In this document: positions 10,170-22,679 of the stretch, piece after piece
Position numbering within the stretch: position 1 is the first letter of the stretch
Layout of the letters: each line of letters opens with the position of its first letter
The notes under the pieces: model-generated
The model's database searches: none
The model's input: only the letters and a program-made list of their open reading frames with translations
Told to the model about the DNA's origin: nothing
Made by a program: the position numbers and the translations under genes
NCBI GenBank assembly: GCA_963281155.1
Contig: CAUJLY010000004.1
Coordinates: forward strand, 310,001 to 374,000
From: Rhabditophanes sp. KR3021
Taxonomy: Eukaryota > Nematoda > Chromadorea > Rhabditida > Alloionematidae
Length of the DNA stretch: 64,000 nucleotides
Reading direction: 5' to 3'

Positions 10170-12626
10170 ATGGGCGAAGATGACAATGAAGTTGGTTTGC
10201 CACAAAAGGGCCTTAATATGATTATCAAAGATACAGTAGGAGAGATGAGAGTTGCAAATGAGGCTCGAGATTTGTTAAATCAAGCATGTGTAGAATTCAT
10301 CAAACTTGTGGGGCAAGAGTCCCAGCGAATGAGTCAAACTGATCACAGAAAAACAATATGCCACGAGCATGTAAGAACTGGTAAGTACTGCTATTTATCG
10401 GTTGATGGAGGCTAATTAGGGTGGTGTAGTTTTATTGTTCACAAAGACTATCAACTTGAAGATGCCGTTTTTTGGCAATAACAAGACCTCCCTAATTAAG
10501 ATGTTTAAAATAGCTGATAATTTATTAGTCATAATAATAAGATATTGATACATTAGTTTTGATGTAGTAGTTGTTGTTTTGATTAAGTTGTTTAAAATAG
10601 AACCACACATTAGCTATTGCTTAATTGATACAGTTAATGTAGTCAGATATTTATTTATTTATATATATATACTTTTCAGCACTACAGAATTTGGGTTTTA
10701 CAGCAGATTACATCGAAGCCGCTGACAGTTGTTTAGGAGAATGCAAACAAGCAGCCGAGAATAAACTTAAAAGAAAAAATAGTCGTCTCGATAAATGTGG
10801 AATCCCCGAAGCTCAATTGTATCTGATGCAACAGCAGTTAATTGAAGAGGTAAGATAAAGAGTGTGTGCTTAGATATAATATCAAAAAAGTTGGGGTGGA
10901 TGAGTTGTTTCATGAATTACTAATATATGGGATTGCATCTTTTGCAATGACGTGTGGCCAGTCAAGAGCGATTTAGGACTTTAAATACATTTATATCCAA
11001 TTTGCCTTCTACTTTATAATATTTGCCTTCTATTTTAAACGTATGGTGGTTAAATAGAATGGTCGTAAAACAATGTATTAGGTCCAAATGGTAAGGTTGT
11101 CTTGTTGTGGAGAAATTGCATTAACATATGGGATAAAAAATTGAAGTTTTAATAATTTGGACTAGGCCTATTATTTTGTGGGATAGCCATTATTGCGTCA
11201 CTAATTTGTTACTACTCAGTAATTGTTTATAATATATAATGAGGTAATTTAAAAGTATAAGAATGGATGTCCGACCACAAGGAAAAATATATATCCATTG
11301 GCATTTAAGAAGAGTAGTTAAGTTGCGCACAGGCGAAATTGTTTATTATATTTTGTTTACTTAAATAGCATTATTTATCAAAACGTATTAATACAATAAT
11401 TGTGGAAATTTAATTAACCATGAAATGTGTTTTTTTTTGGTGGCCATCCATTTTTATCACTCATTTGAGCTTTTTTTGGCATTTTAATTTGGAAAGTTAT
11501 TTTGAGGGAAGTGACTTTTTTGTTAACTCTAGAATTGTTTGGCAACAATACAATATCAATATTGGGATTACTACAAAGACGATTAAATATATTAAAAAGC
11601 TAATTTAAATGAAGAAAGTTAATTTAAATCAAAAGTATAGAATATTTGAATGAAGAAATGTTGGACGATTCTTTTGAACTTACTCGAAACAGGGGTCGCG
11701 GTATTAAGAAGCAATTGAGCTTGTTTGACATGGTGAGTATGACCGTCTTGATAACTTCTTAGAGCCATAATGTATCCAGTCCAAAGATTGTAAATACTAA
11801 AAAAGTGTGTTGTTGGCAATTAAATACTTTTGTTGGGAAGCATTGACCTTTTTGGGAGGTTATGTGTGTCTGAAAGAAGCAACATGTGAATGTAATATGC
11901 TTTATGAAAGATCTAAGTTGCGGAAGGAGGATGGTGCATAATTGATAAAGCATAGCCATTTAGGATATTAAGGGTAACATTAGCTAGAGGTGCTTTTTGA
12001 CTTGGCTACAGGAATGACTCTTTATTTTGCTTTTTGGTTGGATTTTGTTGATGGTGGTGTCTTTTGTGGACTCACTTAACTTTAATGAATGGAATTTTTG
12101 TGGATAATATAGCAATTATAAGAAAATAATGTTATGAAAATGATTAAAAAGTGTTGACAGTATCAACAAACAACTATCAATTATTTAAATAATTCGAAAT
12201 AATTTATTATTGGTAATCAAATAAAGAACGCTAAGAGCAAACAACATTAATATGATTAAAATGTTTCTGTTGGTAAAAGTTGAAAAAATTAGTTGGCCTA
12301 AAGATACATTTAGGGAATGGGCATGAAAATTAATAAATGTAAATGTGTGATTAGAAGATATAAAATTGGGGTTATAAAATTGTAGTTATAAAATTACGAT
12401 TATACTGGATTGAACCTTTAAAAAAGTGATGTGTCCTTAATTTATTAAAGTAAATGCATGTGTATTGTAGGCCCGCCAAATGGAAGCCCAAAGAGAATTG
12501 GAAGAGCAAGAGCGGATTCAAAAACTAGGTGGAGAAAGTTATCAACAACAAGCTTTTCAAAATGCAACAAAGCAAATTTTAAAAGTTCAAAAGTATGAGT
12601 CTGAAGATGAAGAAGATTATGATTAA
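10170..12626 (+). CDS. dr1: NC2-beta / DR1, TBP-binding transcription repressor subunit
   Basis: Exons 10170-10380, 10680-10849 and 12471-12626 give 178 residues; human DR1 has 176. The histone-fold core reads VGEMRVANEARDLLNQACVEF, TICHEHVRTALQNLGF, matching DR1, followed by the Gln-rich helix (LYLMQQQLIEEARQMEAQRE) and an acidic C-terminus ending EDEEDYD, as in the family. NC2-beta pairs with NC2-alpha (DRAP1) to clamp TBP on DNA and block TFIIB entry. The second intron (10850-12470) is 1.6 kb, by far the longest in this half of the window, and I see no gene or RNA inside it. Translation past the first donor ends quickly, so splicing is needed. Confidence 0.93.
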
Positions 12627-13689
12627 ATAAGAAAAAAGTTATTATTGTAAATATTGTTACTTGAATGTATGAATATATTTAACCGCAACTACTATCATCT
12701 TGTCTTTTTATGTGGGCCACATTTGTTTAATAAAATAATAAACATCACGGAAACATCACTTTATTTGGTTGTAACATAAAGTAAATGACAGCAACAAGCT
12801 GCTCAAGTTCGCCAGAAGACAACACTTTTACATACAATTACATACTTTTTTTGAACTACATACTTTAACTTTTAAAACAATTTAGAACTACATGTTGAAT
12901 TTAAATTTAAACTATTTCATACCATCCCAACAATTTTCAAAGGAAACAGGCTCTATGAAAGCTCAAGTGGCAACAAAAAATGATAAGTTGTCCTTTTTGT
13001 GGGGAATCCAAATTTATTTATATGTCTAAATTTTTATGTGAACATTATGATTTTATGTGAGCTAGACATTGTTTTGGAAGATTTTTAATTAGTCTGATTA
13101 AGAATAAAAATGTTTTCGAGGTGGCATTCAATTTGATGTAAAAACAATGAGTGATTAAAAATTTACTCCATTTTTATATTACTTGCCCAATTTAGAATTG
13201 TTATTATTACTTTATTATTTTTAAAAATTGTTTCTCCAACCAATTCAAAACAAAAAACTTTACAACAATAAATAATAATGGTAAATGAATTTAGAGTTTT
13301 ATCTTGGTATTGTGATTTTGAGTTGCCAAAAATTGGATTACTTATTTATTATCATATTCCATTCAAACAAAATAAAAAATAGGTGTTATTTGAGACACAA
13401 AAAGTTGAATCAGACAGACAATTCAATTTAAAATGTACACATTTTATCTTTTAATATTTCCGTATTTTTACATTTTATCAAACTTTACAAAACATTCTTT
13501 CGTTATTTATGTATATTTAGTTTTAATTTGTCAACTTTAAGTATCCTTCATATTTTGAAATTGTCATCACCCTGCCCTGGTCTCACAGCGATTTTCAGGC
13601 AAACAAGGGTTGGAATGATTTAAAGTCATCTTTTAGTATAACAACCGTTCGTTTGTTTGAAGCTGCTTATTGTCAACATATTCTAGAAA
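12627..13689. other. intergenic spacer, AT-rich
   Basis: About 1.06 kb with only an AATAAA near 12730 for DR1 and no ORF on either strand. A TTCTAG acceptor-like site ends 3 nt before the PSMB7 ATG. Confidence 0.55.
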
Positions 13690-14552
13690 ATGGCTGGGAA
13701 AAGTGGTTCAGAAGTTACGGTCCAATGCGCTCCAGCATTCGACTTCTCTCACTGCTTTAGAAATCAGGCTATGCAAAAGATGGGAGCTAAGATGCCAACT
13801 CTTACCAGTACAGGCACAACTATTGTTGCTTGTGTTTATGATGTAAGTTTTCACCCCTTTCCCTGACCTCATTTTCAATTTAGGGTGGTGTTATGATGGG
13901 AGCAGATTCCCGTGCTACTGCTGGAAACATTACAGCCGATAAAAACTGTATGAAAGTACATAAATTGACTGATTCTATGTATGCATGTGGTGCTGGAACT
14001 GCAGCCGATCTTGATCAAGTCACCAAGATGCTGTCTTCTCAAATGAGGTTACTTGAATTGAATACTGGCAAGAAGGCTAGAGTTGTTGCTGCCCTCAGAC
14101 ACGTCAAACAATACCTATTCCAATACCAAGGATATGTTGGAGCTTACTTGTTGATTGGTGGAGTTGACCCAACTGGCTCCCACTTGTACACTGTCTCCGC
14201 TAATGGGTTTACTTTATCTCGCGCCTACAGTGCTGAAGGATCAGGAAGTTATGCTGCTATTTCCGTCTTGGAAAGAGACTTCAAGTTTAACATGTCTAAG
14301 GATGATGCCAAGCTTCTCGTTCAAAGAGCCCTGGAGGCTGGTATGCATGGGGACAATGCTTCCGGAAATTCACTCAATTTGGTAGACATTACCTTGGAGA
14401 AGACTGACTTCATCGGGCCAATCGTACCAGACTTCTGCAAAAGACCTGAACCAATCGAATTGAAGTACGACTTCAAGATTGGAACTACCAAAGTCTTGAA
14501 ACAAAAAACCATCAAGTACGATATTATCGAATCTATGGAAGTTGACAACTAA
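13690..14552 (+). CDS. pbs-2: 20S proteasome subunit beta-2 (PSMB7/10 type)
   Basis: Exons 13690-13842 and 13884-14552 with a 41-nt intron encode 273 residues (human PSMB7: 277). A 42-residue propeptide ends TSTG before Thr43, the catalytic Thr1 (TTIVACVY). Asp17 falls at D59 (GADSRAT) and Lys33 at K75 (ADKNCMK), so the trypsin-like active site is intact. The motif YQGYVGAYLLIGGVD and the C-terminal arm (residues about 245-273) that wraps beta-3 are present. It acts in the 20S core in cytosol and nucleus. The first ATG is used and agrees with the family. Confidence 0.96.
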
Positions 14553-14695
14553 AAGCATATAATATAACTTTTATTTATTTATAACTTGTGTTACCATAGC
14601 AACGGTTTTATTCTTGGTGAAATAAATATGTATGATTGATAAATAATAAATATTTTTTGTATGGATTCTCTTGATTCTTTTTCTTGAACATTCAG

Positions 14696-15069
14696 GTGAT
14701 CAATCTACAGCGGCCTCTCACATAGTTAATTTAATTAATAGCAATTGTGTGAGTAACGATTTGAGCCGTTTAAAAGGTGTTAATGATCAGTTGGTGAAAG
14801 AGGCTAATCTTCTTAATGAGCATTTCAATTGTTTAGTTGTGCAAGGAACAAGTATTAAACCTCCTTTAGATTCAAGCAAACAAGATGTTATCAAAAGTAT
14901 CGCAAACATTCTGGTTAAACGACATTTCCTTCCCGATGTAAGTAAATAAAGTTGCTTGTAGTTGTTCTTATCATTTCATTAGATTGTCAAATTACTTGAC
15001 CCTAACGCAAAAACATCTTCTCAGCCTACATATCATCTACCATCTATTAGTGGTAAGAAGTTTGAATAG
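14696..15069 (+). CDS. small unidentified gene, 5' exon not found
   Basis: Two coding segments, 14696-14937 and 14983-15069, are joined by a 45-nt GTAAGT...TTAG intron and end at TAG 15067-15069. Together they encode about 109 residues starting in phase after a TTCTTGAACATTCAG acceptor, so a short upstream exon with the ATG is missing; none of the ATGs at 14627 or 14661 fits the frame. The product looks helical and hydrophilic (SRLKGVNDQLVKEANLLNEH, SIANILVKRHFLPD) and ends with a short Ser/Pro tail. I do not recognise the family. The final GGTAAGAAG could also be a donor, in which case the gene would run on. It sits only about 140 nt after PSMB7. Confidence 0.5.
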
Positions 15070-15143
15070 TGTTCATATCAAGAGATAACCATTGATTGCC
15101 CAGTCCTACTTACTTTGTTCTTATTTTTTAAACTTATTTGAAT

Positions 15144-16084
15144 ATGGCTGACAATGATAATGAGGTAAATTTAAACTTAATTCAGGCATTATTTAACAAA
15201 AATAAGTTTTGCCATTATTCAACAAAAATAAGTTTCGATATTACTAAACAAAGATAAGCTTCGATATTACTAACCAAAAATAAGCTTCGGTATTACTAAA
15301 CAAAAATAAGCTTCGGTATTACTAAACAAAAATAAGCTTCGGTATTTTAAAACAAATATGTTTATCCTTAGTTTAAAAAGTTTATTTATACGTTATTTAA
15401 GAATATAATTTATACTTTATTTGACAACTTAATTTATTTGGACAGAAAATGACAGCTGAGTTGTTTGGTGAGTTGATGAATCAATTTTACCATTTGGGAT
15501 GGATGTTTGGATCATCGGGAGGAATGGCAATCGTGGAAGGAGACTTAGCATACTATTCGCCTTCTTCGGTCCAAAAGGAAAGATTGACTGGGATGGATTT
15601 GTTTGTTTTCAATGTGTCAAATAACACTTTGTCTTCGAGGCCACAAAATGCAGCAATTAAAGAATCAGCATGTACTCCTCTTTTTTCACATATCTTAAAT
15701 CAAGATTTAAAGTGTGTCATTCATACCCATTCAAAATATTCAAATTTAATAACTCAGCTGCTTAGTGGAAGTGACATGTTACGCATTTCTCATCAAGAAA
15801 TGATAAAAGGAGTCATTAATCGTAAGACGGGTAAAGCCCATGATTACAACGATACCATTGAAATACCAATTATCGAAAATGAGCCATTCGAGCATTTACT
15901 TTTGCCAGCATTAGCCCGCACTCTAAATTCACATCCCGAAGCTTCAGGAATATTGGTAAGAAACCATGGTTTCTTCGCCTTTGGGCCAACATGGCAAAGA
16001 ACAAAAATTATGACAGAATGTTACGAATACTTGTTCAGTCTTGGTTGTGATATGCATCACCATAATTTGCCATTACATAAATGA
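15144..16084 (+). CDS. apip: methylthioribulose-1-phosphate dehydratase (APIP/MtnB)
   Basis: A 7-codon first exon (15144-15164, MADNDNE) and 15446-16084 encode about 220 residues; human APIP has 242. It is a class II aldolase/adducin-fold enzyme of the methionine salvage pathway that dehydrates 5-methylthioribulose-1-phosphate in the cytosol. Zinc ligands are visible as CVIHTHS (two His) and VRNHGFFAFG (third His), and the catalytic acid lies in ISHQEMIKG. The N-terminal GWMFGSSGGMAI glycine loop is the substrate phosphate region. If the second ATG at 15449 were used instead, the enzyme core would still be complete. The 281-nt intron carries a minisatellite. Confidence 0.95.
15195..15350. repeat. 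26-bp minisatellite in the APIP intron, six copies
   Basis: The unit is about AACAAAAATAAGCTTCGGTA plus TTACTA, repeated six times head to tail with the first copies diverged (GTTTTGCC, GTTTCGAT) and the last ones nearly identical. The gradient suggests recent growth at the 3' end of the array. Each mature unit contains an AAGCTT site. Confidence 0.9.
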
Positions 16085-16593
16085 TTCAATAAATGAATAA
16101 AATTAATATAAATTTAAATACAAAATAAACCACACCAAACAAACCATATTTTGGATGTTGGGACCAGCTACTATAATGATCCTACCCCATCCTTAACCCC
16201 ACACACCATCATCCAAACAGACTGCCTCAATTCCCATGGCCTTTTGGGGAGGGTTGGTGTTGTGATAGGCATCCTGAGACAACAACGCCCAACTTATAAA
16301 GTAATCTTTCACTGTTCATTTTATCTCATTTATTATAAAGTTTCCCCCCACCAACATAAAATATACTCACATCTTCTGTTTAGGGCCATATTTTTTAGTA
16401 TTTCTTTATTTTTGATACACTTATTATTTTTATATACTATTACCACATACTTTTGTTCATGCCTAACTAATAAACAAAATACTCCTATTTGTATTAATTT
16501 GTTTCAACAATAAACCAACTACCATTTGCATCAATTTGTGGCAATAAATAAAAGCTTACCCTTTTTGATGAATTTAAGGTAATATATTTGAGA

Positions 16594-17049
16594 ATGGAGA
16601 GTGACGAAATTGATGCTCCCCCACGATCCAGTACGAGTAGAGTCCATTTTGCAACAAGTACACTGCCAACAATGGGACGAGCCTTCACTCACCCCTTAAT
16701 TCAGGCAAGTTGTTGATTGTTGGTGAAATTAAATAAAGAAGTCATTTTTCAGGATTGCACACTTCCCGAAAAGATGCGTATAGATGCTGTTTATTTGGCA
16801 ATGGTTTCTTGTCAAAGATACAAAACGAATTACAAAAAAATAGCAAAAGACATCCATTCGAGGTTGATGAAAAAGTTTGGTGGTGATTGGAATGTCATTG
16901 TTGGAGAACGGTTTGGGTTGCAGATTGCTTATGACCCCAACAGTTTATTGTATATGTTTTGTGGGGTAAATATTGCAATCTGTATTTATCGAATGTTCTT
17001 AAAAAGAATCAATTTAAAAAAATTAATATTAAACTACCAAATGTTGTAG
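16594..17049 (+). CDS. dynein light chain, LC8-like, divergent
   Basis: Exons 16594-16704 and 16753-17049 encode 135 residues. After an about 45-residue polar N-terminal extension, the LC8 fold is clear: LPEKMRIDAVYLAMVSCQRY, KKIAKDIHSRLMKKFGGDWNVIVGERFG, and the strand pattern YMFCGVNIAICIYRMF, equivalent to LC8 YFYLGQVAILLF. LC8 dimers bind dynein intermediate chain and many TQT-type partners; this copy differs in groove-lining residues, so partner choice may differ. The intron uses a GC donor (CAG|GCAAGT). A GTAAAT at 16966 looks like a donor, but reading through it keeps the last LC8 strand, so I left it unspliced. Confidence 0.8.
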
Positions 17050-17275
17050 TTCACAAAAAAACATGACCATGAAATGTGCAAGCTTGCATCAAATAATTAG
17101 AAAAAAGATTTGACAACAGGAGAGTATCAAGTGAAATGTATATCAAATGTAAGGCCCTACTCTAAATTGGAATAGTCGGATGGGTGCTTTTTTTCCTATG
17201 ATAAGAAAGTCCATAAGCGATTGAAAAACACCTTTATCATCATCATTGAATCACATTGAATCATTTGGTTGTCCG

Positions 17276-18798
17276 ATGCATTCTAGATTGTTTGCTGTCA
17301 CCTTATTTCATGCAATCTTTGGAAGTCATGGAGACATTCTCGCTACCACATATAATCTGTTGACGGTCCCGATATTGGAAACATTCCAAACCTCAATAAA
17401 CCAGTACGGAGAAGGTGCACAGGGCCTTCTATATTCACTGAATGGATCATCTTATTTTATCGGAATGTTTCTAGGAGCAGTTATTTCTTCATATTGCACA
17501 AACAAACTAGGTCGCAAACTTACTGCCATCGTACTCAAAAACATTTTTTGTATTATTGGTGGTCTTCTTATGATTGTATCCAAACATTACATCTCATTTC
17601 CGTTGTTTATTGCTGGCAATGTTTTTACAGGCATCTCGATGGCATTAAAACATATTATGTTTATGTACTTGAGTGAAAGCGTACCGGTCAAATATGTTGG
17701 CTTTATTTCACTTACTTATTCGACTGGCAACTTTTTGATGGCTTTCATTGCAATCTTTTTTACTTTGCCAAATGTTTTTGGTAATTTAGATTGTTGGCAA
17801 TATTTTCCTGCTTGCTCGATTGGGCTGGCGGGGTTGCATTTAATCATTAGTTTGTTCTTTCCTGAATCACCAAAACATTTGTACATTTCGAAAAAAAATT
17901 CTGTCGCCTCAAGATTGTCTTTGCAATTTTATCATGGCAAGTCTGTTAACTTCGAAGAAGTGGAAGAAAACTTTTCGATTGAAATGGCAATTACAGCAGC
18001 GGGAACGTCTTCCTTTACCCAACTACTGGAGGCTCCAACTATGCGTAGAATCTTTTTAATCATTCTTGGTGTTAGTTTCATACCAACATTCAGTGCCTTC
18101 AACATTAAAGCAGCCTACCTTACATCCATCTACATCGCAGCTTCCTTTTCTCAATATGAAGCAACAAATGCAATTATCTTTACCAATCTTTTCGCCTTAC
18201 CATTCCTTTTCATATCACCGTTCTTAATTGAACGAGTAGGTAGAAAGTCTCTGCTAACACTGATAGCCATTCTTTGCATGTTCGAGTGGGTATTTTTTAT
18301 CGTGTCACAACAACTCGAAAAAACACTCATGCAACCTACTCTCATCTTTGCCTTTTCATTTGGAGAAGCAGCCAAAAACTTCGGTCTGCTAACGTTACAA
18401 CCACTCCTTATAGCTGAAATGTGTCCTCACACTATTAGAGGTCTGATAAATCAGGTAAGTGTGAGAGCCCGTCACAAAAACACTTTTTACTACTATCTAT
18501 CAATTTCTTTATCACTTATTTTTTCCAGCTAACTCTTATCATAGCCATCTTCACAGCAGTCCTTATCAATTTTCTGTTTCCCGTTGTCCATGCAGTGTTT
18601 GGAATTGGATTACCCATCGCCATGTTAATTTTAATGTTTATCTTAACGATAATCTTACACAAAATACTCCCTGAAACGATGGGAAAGACGACAAATGAAA
18701 CGTATGCTCTAATATTCAAAAAATTAAGAAAAGTCAACTTTATTCATCATAATTACGGATCCACGGATGACAGTAGTAGCAGATCTAGTGACCTTTGA
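17276..18798 (+). CDS. SLC2-type sugar transporter (MFS)
   Basis: Exons 17276-18454 and 18529-18798 encode 482 residues with about twelve hydrophobic segments. SLC2 hallmarks are NKLGRKLT between TM2 and TM3, PESPKHL after TM6, ERVGRKSL between TM8 and TM9, and LPETMGKT after TM12. The N-terminus (FAVTLFHAIFGSHGDI...YN) matches the GLUT start, and NQLTLI-type TM11 follows the intron. It should be a facilitative sugar carrier of the plasma membrane; the transported sugar cannot be told. The short Ser-rich tail ends DDSSSRSSDL. Confidence 0.9.
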
Positions 18799-18885
18799 CA
18801 TTGGCATAATATAAAAGTACTGCTTGTTGTTGTTATAATACTGATATTATTTTGTTGTTGTAAATAAAAGTATTAGTCTTACCCA

Positions 18886-20391
18886 TCAGACAACCTCACC
18901 TCCCACCTTGCTCCTTCTTTTGGGTAAGATAAAAAGAAGTGTAAAGATGATTGTCTAAAATGGATGAGTGATAATGACGTAAGATACATTTTTGCTAGTT
19001 GATTGATAAAACTTACATATGTTGCGACTAGTACAGCAACACACGTCATCGTCCATTTATATCCAACATAATCAGCGATAAGGGAGCAAATGATTGGGCC
19101 AAGAAAACCTCCCAAGTTGTAGGAAGCACTAAATGCTCCTGAGACATATGACGTTGTAGTGATGGTGTCAGGAAATGCTTGTGCCTTGACTGTGTCGAGT
19201 AATGATTTAAATGTCGGGACATAGATGGCACATCCTGAGCATCCGAAAAGAAACAGTATTATGGTGTAGGAGGATAGATTTAATGTAAAAAGTGGATAAA
19301 TTTGAATGCCCATCAAATAAAAAGATAAAGCTGTTACCAAGCCACCACCAATATAAAGCGTGTGGGAGGCGTTGTTTTGATTGTCAATAAAGTATCCGTA
19401 AATTGGAGCTACTATTGCAAATCCGAGGGAAATTAATCCAAATAAAATGCCTATTTTGATGAATGACAAGTTGAATTCTTTGATCAGAATTAGGGGAAGG
19501 ATGGGATCTAAGGCTGTGTAGGTGAATCCTACTATTGACACCACACCTAGTAATAAAAGAATATCTTTGGAGCTTAACAGCTTTTTAAAACCTCCATTTT
19601 CAAGATCATCTAAAGTTTGGTCGTTTGACTTTTGATCCACGAGATCAGATATAAAGAATATTGAAATAAGACCAATCACGAATAGAGTAAATGACAAGAC
19701 TATAAATGGAAGTGAATATCCTCCAAGTGTGTAAAAGAAACTTCCAATAATAGGTCCAACTGCATAGCCTTCAAATAAATTTAGATGAATTGAAAATGAT
19801 CGTACTAAATACCTATGCAGGAAAAAGTTTCAAATGCTCCCATCAAAGTGGAAATAGCATTAGGAAATAATCTTGCCGCCAAAGTATAACTGCATGTCAA
19901 GAAAGCTGATGAGCCAAAGGCTTGCAATACTCTTAGAGTAAGAGTAGAAATCAAATATAGATATTTAGATTGAATTAAATTTGTAAAAGCAAAACAAATT
20001 GTAGCTGCTGAGGTGAAAAACATTCCGAAAATGAAAATCTTTTTGCATCCGAAAATGGAGATCTAAAAACACGTAATAAACACAACTAATTTTAAACATA
20101 CAAATTTGCCAAAAAATATTGCACCACACGTTGATCCTAAATTGAAGACTCCAAAAACAATCCCAACTTCAGACAAAGTCAAGCCTTTGTTTGTTGCCAC
20201 ATCATTGAAAAATGGAGCCATACAAGAGAAGGTGGTTGGGACGGCAATGTTGGTAACAGACAACAAACCAAAAAGGATCCAGTCATTTAATTTAAATTGT
20301 TTGTACAACTCGAATGCACCCGTCCATTTGTTGGACCTAAAAATGTATATGATTAAACTTCAATTTATTAAATTTACTCTTTATTCTCCAT
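18886..20391 (-). CDS. MFS transporter, SLC18/SLC18B1-like
   Basis: Five exons on the minus strand (20391-20378, 20336-20102, 20062-19813, 19768-19017, 18954-18886) join in frame to 439 residues. The first exon is only 14 nt (MENKE). Motifs include CMAPFFNDVATNKGLTLSEVGIVFG in TM1-2, GSTCGAIFFGKF, SSAFLTCSYTLAARLFP with FETFSCIGYAVGPIIGSFF (TM4-5, as in vesicular amine transporters), and GYFIDNQ. This resembles the drug:H+ antiporter-1 group that includes vesicular monoamine and polyamine transporters (SLC18, SLC18B1). It converges on the SLC2 gene (88 nt apart). Substrate is inferred only from the family. Confidence 0.85.
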
Positions 20392-21523
20392 CAATAACCA
20401 AACTAACAAGAAGTTGGTTAATGCATCATTTCTTCATTATTTTACCAAAGTTACTTCTTAAATTGTGGTCACGCGTCAATTATTAAAAGATAAACCTTGA
20501 TTTATGTGTTGTATGTAGAATGGGGCTTGACAAATGCAATAGCTATTTTTTGAAACTGATCTGAATTCTTATATGATGATGACATCTCAATTGGCGTGGG
20601 TAATATTTTATTGTGTTTTGATAAAATAAATGATTGATGTGTTCTTTATTTCTTTGATCTATGCTATAAATGACTGCAAAAGTTTGATCAGTTATGTCTA
20701 TTAAGACATGTTGTACAGAATGCATACATTTCGATATAAGTAACTTTGATATGAATGCATGGTTACATTTGAATGTTTCATTCTATTAGCAATCCATGTC
20801 TACCTGGCAATAATCATCATATTTGTGCGTATACATAAAACTTAATATTCTATTTCTTTTTAGTTAATCATTTTAACTACTCATACTTTTCTTGAAACAT
20901 CTGCCACATGAAACCGTCACTGATAAAAAGGAATCGTTCAGAAGAGATAGATTTATTTGGAATTTAAATGCTTTTATATAATTGCTAGAATCCACCTTTC
21001 GCGATATTCCTATAATAATAATGTATATATATTTTTATTAGTTGCAAATAAAAATTGTTGATGATGAAATGAGAACAGTGAGTAAGGGTTTAGTAATCAC
21101 CTGAGTAAAAATCAAAGTCTTTTAAAGAACATTATATGAGTAAATTAGAGGAAGTATAAAATGTTTTATCTTCGAAAGTGACGAATTTCAAATACATGAA
21201 GCTTTTAAATATTTGTTGTTTAAATATTGTTTGGATATGATATTTCATGATCATCTGCCAAACTAATAGAGGGGACAAACTTATATAAATCATTATATGC
21301 ATACATATATTTGTTTTAAATTAAATAAGAATCTTAATTAACGTGTAAACAATGTTTTGTAAATTAAATGAAATTGAAAGTCCAGCTAATACTTAAAATT
21401 AAACATGTTTTAATACATCAGGTTGAATTTTTAAAAAAAATATAATTGGCAGATGTAAAATTTATTTGTAAATAATTAACTTTTAAAAGAAAGTCAGTTG
21501 ACATATTGAGAGTAGATTCCTAT
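20392..21523. other. intergenic spacer
   Basis: About 1.1 kb of AT-rich sequence with no ORF or structured element that I can support. Confidence 0.5.
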
Positions 21524-22679
21524 ATGTTTGTGAACTATTGCAACAATTGGCTTCAATTTTTTGATTGTTATGATGATTCTGTTTTGTATGTGCAAGATTT
21601 CATGACACTTTTTTGTATAATTACAACTATTGCCTTGATTATTTACTTAATTTTGATGGATTGTGGTCAAATTTTAAGTTATGTCAAATTTTTAATTTGT
21701 ACCAGTATAGTATTTATCTGCGACACACTTTTTACTGGAGTAGTTTTAAGGCCACGCTTCTTGATACCTACAAAATGTGGGGTATGTACTGGACTGATTA
21801 GATTTCTCGGTGATTCTGGATGTCATTATTCATTTGTAAGTCTTTAATATTTTGATTAAACAATTATTTTGTAAGTCGATCTATCTTTTGTTGATTGGAT
21901 TGAAATTGTTTATTTTGTTCATGGATATAATGGGACGCAGCAATATTATGGTTAGAAGAACTTTATTTTGGAATTATAAGAAATCAAATATATTTTTTAT
22001 GTGTTTGTATTGGTTAATATTTTTTGTAATAGCATTACTTTTCGTTATGGGCGAACATACTAAAATAGAATTGAAAAATATGTTTCTTAATCCCAACATC
22101 ACAGAGTTAGCTCCCTTTAACAAAAGTCAAATAGCTTTATTTGGTTATGATCGGCAAGCCCATCCTACTTTGTTGGTTTTAGTTTTGATTCTAGCAATTA
22201 TAACACCTACATTTAGTATCATCTATTTGTATATTTATTATCAAATGTCTTCAGTATTGCACTTACTGATTAAACAAAACAAAAATGCTTTATATCGAGA
22301 AAATCATACATCTATTTTAGCGTATTATTTAGGTAGTTTGTTAATTATAATTCTATTTTTTGCTCTGCCACTTATTTGCATACTTTCTTGTATGTTTTTT
22401 TTCCGGGGCCAGGAATGGAGATGGGTAACTTTTAATACAATAAATTATTTTCCTTCTATTCTAATTCTGGAAAGAGTGGCTCAAAATTTAGGTATATTTG
22501 TCTATTATGTTTCATATAACAAACGCCGAAATACAATTAGAGTTCAATCATCGGAACAGTTTGATAATGATTCCAGATTGGTGAGATTGTTTGAATTCTT
22601 ATTAAATTACATTAACATAGCAATTAATTATATTTCTACCTTAAAATTTATACATTTTTGCTCTAACTTTTTTAAATAA
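21524..22679 (+). CDS. seven-helix receptor, nematode chemoreceptor-like
   Basis: Exons 21524-21835 and 21876-22679 (40-nt intron GTAAGT...TGTAAG) encode 371 residues. Seven hydrophobic helices are spaced as in a GPCR: about 26-50, 58-84, 108-130, 150-170, 212-237, 265-290 and 300-325, with an extracellular loop carrying NPNITELAPFNKSQ glycosylation sites. There is no DRY or NPxxY motif, which is usual for nematode Str/Srh/Srd-type serpentine receptors; I cannot assign the subfamily. Codon use is very A/T-rich, unlike the housekeeping genes. The tail after TM7 (VSYNKRRNTIRV...) is basic and may be mis-modelled, since a further intron near 22580 is possible. Confidence 0.6.

Noticed and set aside
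11420..11608. Plus-strand frame inside DR1 intron 2
   Set aside because: AT-rich, Phe/Ile-rich translation without motif, signals or family.
16151..16513. 120-codon frame after APIP
   Set aside because: It has no family resemblance, shows low-complexity hydrophobic composition, and overlaps the leader of the dynein light chain gene.
16966..16971. GTAAAT as a donor at the end of the dynein light chain
   Set aside because: Reading through supplies the final LC8 beta-strand; splicing here would remove it.
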